Part shown: positions 62,053-64,000 of the stretch, in pieces
How positions within the stretch are numbered: position 1 is the stretch's first letter
How the letters are laid out: every line of letters starts with the position of its first letter
Origin: Coleophora flavipennella
Lineage: Eukaryota > Arthropoda > Insecta > Lepidoptera > Coleophoridae
Length of the DNA stretch: 64,000 nucleotides
Assembly (NCBI GenBank): GCA_947284805.1
Contig: OX369282.1
Span: 4,391,001 to 4,455,000, forward strand
Reading direction: 5' to 3'
Position numbers and translations under genes: made by a program
Notes under the pieces: model-generated
What the model was told of the DNA's origin: nothing
Database searches by the model: none
The model's input: the letters and a program-made list of their open reading frames with translations, nothing else

Positions 62053-62590
62053 CACTAGCTTTTGCCCGCGGCTTCGCTCGCTTGGATCATTTTTATGACT
62101 GTCTTTGAGGGGGAGTGTTGACATGAGTTTTCTACGGATCCCTATACCAGATCGGGCTATTCTGATTATCTGTCTATTTCACTGCCCGCCCCCTCAACCA
62201 ATTTAAAACAAAAAAAAATCCGTTGCTCCGTTGCGACGCCGACGTGCGCGAGCGTGGAAATGAGTTTTCCCGAGATCCCTCGGGAACTATGTCAGGATGT
62301 GCTTATTAGTAAATAATGTAATTTCCCACCCCCTCAACCACCTCTGTGCAAAAAACACAAAAATCCATTGTTCCGTTCCGATGTTAAAGAAATTAACCAA
62401 AAAAAGAATATTTTTTCAGTTCTCTTTCAACTGCATCGGACTTTCAGATAATAGCAATTTTCACGGGATAAAAAGTAGCCCATTTCTTTCACCGTGACAC
62501 AGGCTACCTGCATGCCAAATTTCATCAAGATTGGTCAAGCTGTTGAAACGTGAAAAGGTAACATACAAATTTTCACATTTATAATATTAA
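62053..62590 (+). repeat. Rep-D, near full length
   Basis: CTAGCTTTTGCCCGCGGCTT to TTCACATTTATAATATTAAT. It keeps GCGAGCGTGGAAATGAG and GACACAGGCTACCTGCAT. Confidence 0.82.
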
Positions 62591-62693
62591 TACCTGTCCC
62601 GGCGAACTACGTACCGCCTTACATTACACTACCCTACCCTACCCTACACTACACTACCCTACGCTACACTACCCTACACTACCCTACACTACA
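62591..62693 (+). repeat. Rep-J start and pentamer array
   Basis: CCTGTCCCGGCGAACTACGT and TACCC/TACAC pentamers to 62693, where a LINE begins. Confidence 0.75.
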
Positions 62694-63781
62694 CTGATCA
62701 TCGCCTCATAGCGGACAAACTGGTACACTACGGAATACAAGGACCTGCACTGGCATTGCTCATGTCCTTTATGTCCGATAGGTCACAAGTCGTGGTAGGC
62801 GATGGAGGCCGTTTACAGTCATCGGAACTAAGTAACTTAATGGGCGTCCCACAGGGTTCATGCTTATCCAACACCCTGTTCAGCATTCTCCTAAATGACC
62901 TCCCTCGAGCTGTTGCGGGGTCTGACATATATATGTATGCGGATGACGTAACTGCCGTCATCTCAGCCGACACTCCGCAACAACTGGAAGAAAAGACGAG
63001 CGACACAGTACAGCGCCTGTGTCGCTGGTTTTACTCAAACGGCTTGGCGTTAAATAGAGATAAGACCTATTTTATGCGCTTCAACCTGAACGGACATTTA
63101 CCGCAGCCCATGAGAATACTAGCTGGCGATACCGTAATACAACAGGTGACAGAAACCCGCCTACTGGGATTCTGTCTGGATAGCGCGCTCGGGTGGGACG
63201 CGCACATCGAGGGGCTGTGCGCGCGCCTCGGCCGTGCATGCTTTGCGCTGCGTCGCCTCGCAGCGACAGCGACAAGCGAAACAGTGAGGTCCTGTTATTT
63301 CGCCACAGTACATTCACTGATATCCTACGGAACAGAACTATGGGCGAACACTGCTGACTGGCATCGGGTGTTCGTGATGCAAAAGCGTGCGATTCGTGCC
63401 ATGGCTGGGATTCCCGATGACGTATCTGCTCATGAGTATTTCAAGGCTTATAATATTTTAACCCTACCCTGCATATTAATACAACAAGTAGCTGTGTTTA
63501 CACATATAAATATCTCCCTTTTCCAAACGAGGGGAACGAATAAAAAAATTAACCTTAGAAGTAATAGATATAGCGGTCGTCTAGCAACTGTGCCGCACAA
63601 ATTAAAAAAGAGCGAAAGATCGGTTTATGTGATGGGACCATCCGTATATAACCGGCTTCCCGATAGCATCAGGGATGCACCTTCCGTCCATTGCTTCAAG
63701 TGTAAATTAAAGGAGTGGCTTCTGGAGAGACAATTTTATGACATAAGAGAATTCTTAGAAACAAAACTCCAGCCTATGTAA
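62694..63781 (+). pseudogene. non-LTR retrotransposon RT, 5'-truncated but open to its stop
   Basis: An uninterrupted frame from about 62694 (DHRLIADKLVHYGIQGPALA) to TAA at 63779-63781, about 362 codons. Motif B is GVPQGSCLSNTLFSILLNDL and motif C MYADDVTAVI, with intact YADD. LCRWFYSNGLALNRDKT and RLLGFCLDSALGWDAHIE are the thumb and post-thumb blocks, and YNRLPDSIRD lies near the C-terminus. The endonuclease and the first RT motifs are missing because it enters directly from the pentamer array. AATAAA lies at 63873-63878. The clade is not assigned. Young, but unable to move by itself. Confidence 0.8.
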
Positions 63782-64000
63782 AGTGCCAGCAATAGTACGA
63801 GTCATTATATATATTTTTATTTTTATTATGTACAAGATAAATCTAAGTTATTTTTATTTTTTGACATTGATTAATAAAATTAGTGCTATTACTAATAATC
63901 CTTATTAGATGTATACATATTATTAATAATATTATTAATACTATAAATTGATTTGTACTTCAATTGTATTTTAAGTACATTAACGTGCAACAGAACATGT
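63782..64000 (+). other. LINE 3' UTR and flank
   Basis: AT-rich sequence with AATAAA at 63873 and TATTAATAA-type repeats; the LINE's exact end is not clear. Confidence 0.4.

Overview
The window looks like AT-rich, repeat-dense genomic DNA from an insect, most probably a moth or butterfly (Lepidoptera). The basis is genes with consensus GT/AG introns, an RTE-clade LINE whose 3' ends finish in (ATG)n, tRNA-derived SINEs that share that tail, piggyBac- and hAT-type elements, and many hairpin MITEs. There are no bacterial-style operons. Most long open frames are retroelement coding sequence or chance frames inside repeats.

Host genes. (1) At the left edge, on the minus strand (676-765), lies the first coding exon of a bZIP factor resembling C/EBP-gamma; the rest of the gene lies left of the window. 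(2) Two tandem plus-strand paralogs encode small secreted WAP (four-disulfide core) proteins. WAP-1 has exons at ..10035, 21331-21393, 22236-22403 and 23550-23650 (111 aa). WAP-2 has exons at ..41987, 43374-43436, 50503-50667 and 53931-54028 (109 aa). Both have four coding exons, all three introns in phase 1 and near-identical exon sizes. Each encodes a signal peptide, a WAP domain and a C-terminal four-cysteine tail. WAP-1 keeps all eight WAP cysteines. WAP-2 has lost exactly the C2 and C7 pair, which in known WAP folds form one disulfide, and has gained one extra cysteine.

Repeats, left to right. 2.1-5.2 kb: decayed RTE LINE followed by nested foldback DNA elements. 5.4-9.7 kb: SINEs and dispersed repeats. 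10-21 kb (WAP-1 intron 1): SINEs, RTE ends, a 124-136 bp tandem array (15.3-16.7 kb), pentamer arrays, a hAT MITE with perfect 8-bp target duplications, and hairpin MITEs. 24-33.8 kb: MITEs, palindromes, a pogo-like MITE, and LINE 3' fragments. 34.5-39.8 kb: a recently inserted LTR retrotransposon with identical 528-bp LTRs and a gutted interior. 43.4-50.5 kb (WAP-2 intron 2): an internally deleted piggyBac and a jockey/CR1-like LINE split by a SINE. 50.7-54 kb (WAP-2 intron 3): hAT element and retroelement fragments. 54-62.7 kb: more MITEs, SINEs and RTE ends. 62.7-63.8 kb: a 5'-truncated LINE with a long intact frame.

Repeat names used below are local labels. SINE-1 is the tRNA-derived SINE with an ATGATG tail. 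SINE-2 is the tRNA-derived SINE with an A-rich tail. RTE-1 is the LINE ending in (ATG)n. HP1, HP2 and HP3 are long-hairpin MITEs starting TACAGGGTG or similar. Rep-D is the 'CCCGCGGCTTCGCCCGCG' repeat. Rep-E is the 'GGCCAAGTGCGAG...GGGTTCCGT' repeat. Rep-J is the (TACMC)n-bearing repeat. Elem-G is an element with 8-bp target duplications. Boundaries were read by eye; those tied to target-site duplications are exact, the others are good to about 10-20 bp.
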